From Halobacillus massiliensis (GTDB taxonomy: Bacteria; Bacillota; Bacilli; Bacillales; Halobacillaceae): 64,000 nucleotides of DNA. Location of the stretch: the NCBI RefSeq assembly GCF_900166625.1, contig NZ_LT800499.1, positions 62,001 to 126,000 of the forward strand, read 5' to 3'. How positions within the stretch are numbered: position 1 is the stretch's first letter; each line of letters starts with the position of its first letter. Below are positions 61,163-64,000 of this stretch, piece by piece. The translations under genes and the position numbers were made by a program. The notes below the pieces were generated by a model. That model was not told where the DNA came from and searched no databases. It saw only the letters and a program-made list of their open reading frames with translations.

Positions 61163-62071
61163 TTATGAACGCTGCTCAATCTGCTGAACGATCTCCTCAC
61201 AGATCTCATGAGTAATCAGTGAATCCTCAATGGACGGATCCGGCGTCTGGTCGTTCTTCACACAATCGATAAAGTGATCGACAATCTGGAAAAAGCCACG
61301 CTTCGATAACGTCGGCTCCCAGCCTCCGTATGTAGAAATATTCACTTCCTTATCGTGATAGTGCGTCGTATCTGTCAGGTTATCGACGACATATTTATGG
61401 TGGCCGGCATGATATTCAATGAGCTCCTCCGTCACACCGCCATTACGGTTCATAATGCCAAGAGCCTGGCAGCCTTCACCGATCAGCTGCACGACAATCT
61501 GATTCAGCAGCTCCCCGTCCCGCTGGAAATCCACCTTTACATCCTTCACTTCGGTATCCATTAAAAAGCGAAGCGTATCCACGACATGAACGAAATCCTC
61601 CACGACAAACCGTCTCGGATCATCTGACTCATTAAAGCGGTTCTTCTGCATAAGCAGCAGGTTCGGCTTCCCATGCTCCTTCAACTCATTTATCGTTGGA
61701 ATAAACCGGCGGTTAAAGCCAACCATCGCCATCTGTCCCATTTCACGCGCCAGCTCGACAATGCGCTTCGTCTCATGAAAATTCAAGGAAATCGGCTTAT
61801 CTATGTACATATGAATCCCCTGGTCAAGCAGCTTCTCCGCAATCTCCGCATGAGCCTCTGTCGCTGCACTGATAAACACCGCATCCACTTTTTTAGCAAT
61901 CAGCCCATCAATCGACTCTACCTTCTCAAGGATCCGATACTTATCACCCAGACGCCTCAGCTCCTCCGTATTTCTCGTACAAAGGACGAGCTCAATCTCT
62001 TCCTTCTGCGAAAGTACCGGCAAATACGCCTTCTTCGCAATATCACCGAGCCCAATAATCCCAACCCTCAT
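61163..62071 (-). CDS. Gfo/Idh/MocA-family oxidoreductase
   Basis: A 302-residue NAD(P)-dependent sugar or inositol-type dehydrogenase. The Rossmann start is MRVGIIGLGDIAKKAYLPVL (GxGxxA). The conserved EKP-like site is IHMYIDKPISLNFHETKRIVELA (lysine K in DKP), and a C-terminal GFO_IDH domain follows. I chose the ATG at 62071, because GGGAGGGTTTACC lies upstream; earlier in-frame codons reach into the rlmH promoter. Substrate unknown. Confidence 0.9.
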   Translation of the reverse strand: MRVGIIGLGDIAKKAYLPVLSQKEEIELVLCTRNTEELRRLGDKYRILEKVESIDGLIAKKVDAVFISAATEAHAEIAEKLLDQGIHMYIDKPISLNFHETKRIVELAREMGQMAMVGFNRRFIPTINELKEHGKPNLLLMQKNRFNESDDPRRFVVEDFVHVVDTLRFLMDTEVKDVKVDFQRDGELLNQIVVQLIGEGCQALGIMNRNGGVTEELIEYHAGHHKYVVDNLTDTTHYHDKEVNISTYGGWEPTLSKRGFFQIVDHFIDCVKNDQTPDPSIEDSLITHEICEEIVQQIEQRS

Positions 62072-62194
62072 GGTAAACCCTCCCATATTAAAAACTAGTA
62101 CCCTTCTCATACCCCAAATCAAGAGGAGGGAATCTCTTAAATCCCACACTTCATGATAAAATGGAAACAGAATGACAATACGGAGGATTACTTT

Positions 62195-62674
62195 ATGAAA
62201 ATTACCATTATCTCGGTCGGAAAACTAAAAGAAAAATACTTAAAACAGGGCATTAACGAATACGTTAAGCGTCTTATCCCGTATGCGAAGGTTGATATCG
62301 TTGAAGTCCCTGATGAAAAAGCACCCGAAAATTTAAGTGAAGCGCAAATGCTGGAAGTCAAGCAGAAGGAAGGCGAGCGGATCCTGGCAAAAATCCAGCA
62401 AGACACTTATGTGATTACACTGGAGATAGAAGGCAAGCAGCTGACTTCAGAAAAACTCGCCAAGCAACTTGATGACCTGGCGACGTATGGCAAGAGCAAG
62501 ATGGCGTTTGTGATTGGAGGATCACTGGGATTAAGTGATGAGGTGCTGCAGCGGAGTGATTTTGGTTTGTCTTTTTCAAAGATGACGTTTCCTCATCAGT
62601 TGATGCGGTTGATGCTGGTAGAGCAGGTTTATCGGGCGTTTAAGATTAATCGGGGGGAACCGTATCACAAGTGA
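62195..62674 (+). CDS. rlmH: 23S rRNA pseudouridine-1915 N3-methyltransferase RlmH
   Basis: A SPOUT-class methyltransferase modifying helix 69 of 23S rRNA, 159 residues, exactly the B. subtilis length. It begins [27 protein letters not shown]. The knotted SAM site is [51 protein letters not shown] chose the ATG at 62195, because GGAGGATTACTTT precedes it. Confidence 0.98.
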   Translation: MKITIISVGKLKEKYLKQGINEYVKRLIPYAKVDIVEVPDEKAPENLSEAQMLEVKQKEGERILAKIQQDTYVITLEIEGKQLTSEKLAKQLDDLATYGKSKMAFVIGGSLGLSDEVLQRSDFGLSFSKMTFPHQLMRLMLVEQVYRAFKINRGEPYHK

Positions 62675-62778
62675 AGAATTGACTTTTGGTCTATTTAGCT
62701 AAAGGGGTATAATTGAATATACCAATATTTGTTATAATTAAGATAGTAGCAGAATAATAAATACAGGTGTGATAAAAA

Positions 62779-64000
62779 TTGATAGTTTACGAAGCAACAA
62801 AAAAAGACTTCTGTAATGATGTCTTCCAAGACACTCTCGTATCAAATATTGTTACCAACTACACCAACAGAATTGGTCATATTAATCAAAGCGAAGTAAG
62901 GTCTTGGAATAATTCTATGCAATATATGTATCGTGTCCTTATGGATAATGAAATCCCTGACGATGCAGGGATAGCTATAGAATTTCAAATTCCTCATACT
63001 TCTAAAAGAGTTGACTTGCTTATCTCTGGAAAGGATGGGGAAGGTGACTCTGTTGTTGTTGTGGAGTTAAAACAGTGGGAAAAAATTGAGAAGATAATAG
63101 GTAAAGAGGCCATAGTTAAGACATTTATAAATCGTGGGTTGCGAGAGACTACGCATCCTTCTTATCAAGCATGGTCTTATGCTGCCCTTATAAAAGATTA
63201 CAATGAGAATGCACAAAAGGAGAATATAAACCTCTATCCTTGTGCTTATCTTCATAATTACAATAAATTAGGCACTGAAGATCCTTTGACGGATAAAATT
63301 TATGATTACTATGTTGAGAGGTCACCTGTATTTGTAAAAGGTGGCGCAGCTGATCTACGCTCCTTTATTAAGCGGCATATAAAGTTTGGAGACAATAAAG
63401 AAAACTTATATAAAATAGAGAGTGGTCGCATTAGGCCTTCAAAGTCGTTACAAGACTCCTTAAACAGCATGCTTAAAGGTAACGAAGAATTTATAATGAT
63501 TGATGACCAAAAAGTAATCTTTGAAACCGCGTTGCAATTGGCTGAGAAAGCAACCAGAACGGGCACTAAACAGGTACTTATCGTACGTGGTGGACCAGGG
63601 ACTGGGAAGTCAGTTTTAGCAGTAAATCTCCTCGTTGAGTTAACGAACCGAAGTCTTGTTACTCAATATGTCACTAAAAATGCAGCGCCTCGAAAAGTAT
63701 ACGCCAATAAGTTAAAAAAAGATTTCCGTAAAGGCCATATCGATAATTTATTTAAAGGGTCAGGTAGTTATGTGGATGCTCCTGATAATGAATTTGATGT
63801 TCTAATAGTTGATGAAGCTCACCGATTAAATGAAAAGTCAGGAATGTTCCAACATCTGGGTGAGAACCAGATGAAAGAAATCATTAATGCTTCCAAACTA
63901 TCAATCTTTTTTATTGATGAGAGACAGAGAGTCACTTTAAAAGATAAAGGTAATGTTAAGACGATTGAGGAGTTTGCCCAAGCAGAGAAATCAGAAATTA
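62779..64000 (+). CDS. DUF2075-type helicase/NTPase with N-terminal PD-(D/E)XK nuclease-like domain (partial, runs off the window)
   Basis: An open frame of at least 407 residues, without a stop before 64000. The start is TTG at 62779, 8 bases after AGGTGTG. The N-terminal part has HTSKRVDLLISG (D79) and VVVVELKQW (E96, K98), a PD-(D/E)XK signature. A helicase-like core follows with Walker A IVRGGPGTGKSVLAVN (about 268-282) and Walker B FDVLIVDEAHRLN (about 338-350). DUF2075 members are often found in defence or restriction contexts. Role inferred only. It lies directly after rlmH. Confidence 0.85.
   Translation, partial: MIVYEATKKDFCNDVFQDTLVSNIVTNYTNRIGHINQSEVRSWNNSMQYMYRVLMDNEIPDDAGIAIEFQIPHTSKRVDLLISGKDGEGDSVVVVELKQWEKIEKIIGKEAIVKTFINRGLRETTHPSYQAWSYAALIKDYNENAQKENINLYPCAYLHNYNKLGTEDPLTDKIYDYYVERSPVFVKGGAADLRSFIKRHIKFGDNKENLYKIESGRIRPSKSLQDSLNSMLKGNEEFIMIDDQKVIFETALQLAEKATRTGTKQVLIVRGGPGTGKSVLAVNLLVELTNRSLVTQYVTKNAAPRKVYANKLKKDFRKGHIDNLFKGSGSYVDAPDNEFDVLIVDEAHRLNEKSGMFQHLGENQMKEIINASKLSIFFIDERQRVTLKDKGNVKTIEEFAQAEKSEI

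Overview
The window reads as chromosome from a low-to-mid GC member of the Bacillaceae, probably a moderately halophilic Halobacillus/Pontibacillus-like genus. The genus is inferred from protein flavour and gene order, not proven. The order noc-soj-spo0J-yyaC...ychF-rpsF-ssb-rpsR...yybS-gdpP-rplI-dnaB...purA...walRKHIJ-htrA...rlmH is the origin-proximal, left-of-oriC order of Bacillus subtilis and its relatives. A perfect parS site at 613-628 fits this. No rRNA, prophage, transposase or CRISPR array is present.

Layout. 0.6-3.2 kb: nucleoid occlusion and chromosome partition (noc, parA/soj, parB/spo0J). 3.3-9.9 kb: DUF554 protein, sporulation protein YyaC, YkvI-like membrane protein, MscS channel, DUF951 protein, GTPase YchF, then the rpsF-ssb-rpsR operon. 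10-13.6 kb: nitric oxide defence (nsrR divergent from hmp, with paired NsrR-like operators) and an oligopeptide-binding lipoprotein. 13.8-17.5 kb: a class V aminotransferase overlapping serA (probable serine pathway) and a histidinol phosphatase. 17.6-22.5 kb: yybS-gdpP-rplI-dnaB. 22.6-26.4 kb: DeoR regulator plus HAD phosphatase, purA with PurBoxes, LOG-family protein. 26.46-26.64 kb: tRNA-Asp and tRNA-Phe. 27.5-35.9 kb: cell-wall M23 peptidase with a WalR box, then walR-walK-walH-walI-walJ-htrA.

In B. subtilis htrA is followed directly by rlmH. Here about 26 kb lie between them. That interval starts with a dense cluster of DnaA boxes (36.0-36.4 kb). It carries threonine aldolase, asnB, two paralogous SRPBCC genes around a two-component system, AbrB, an SOS-type YolD gene, AraC and EamA genes, DinB, an Rrf2-methyltransferase pair, GNAT, GrpB, a nucleotidyltransferase flanked by two paralogous small basic proteins (a candidate toxin-antitoxin or defence locus, 53.1-54.2 kb), isochorismatase, a LytTR regulator fused to an inactive-looking ABC ATPase with its ABC transporter, HxlR/VOC, a lipoprotein and a Gfo/Idh dehydrogenase. 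After rlmH the window ends inside a large PD-(D/E)XK plus DUF2075 helicase-like gene.

Dispersed intergenic repeats are prominent. Two related families of about 165-170 bp units (A and B), each bounded by inverted GTTCCGTT/AACGGAAC, occur as head-to-head A/B composites at four places. Several strong bidirectional terminators and short GTGCCTGT hairpin repeats occupy other gaps.
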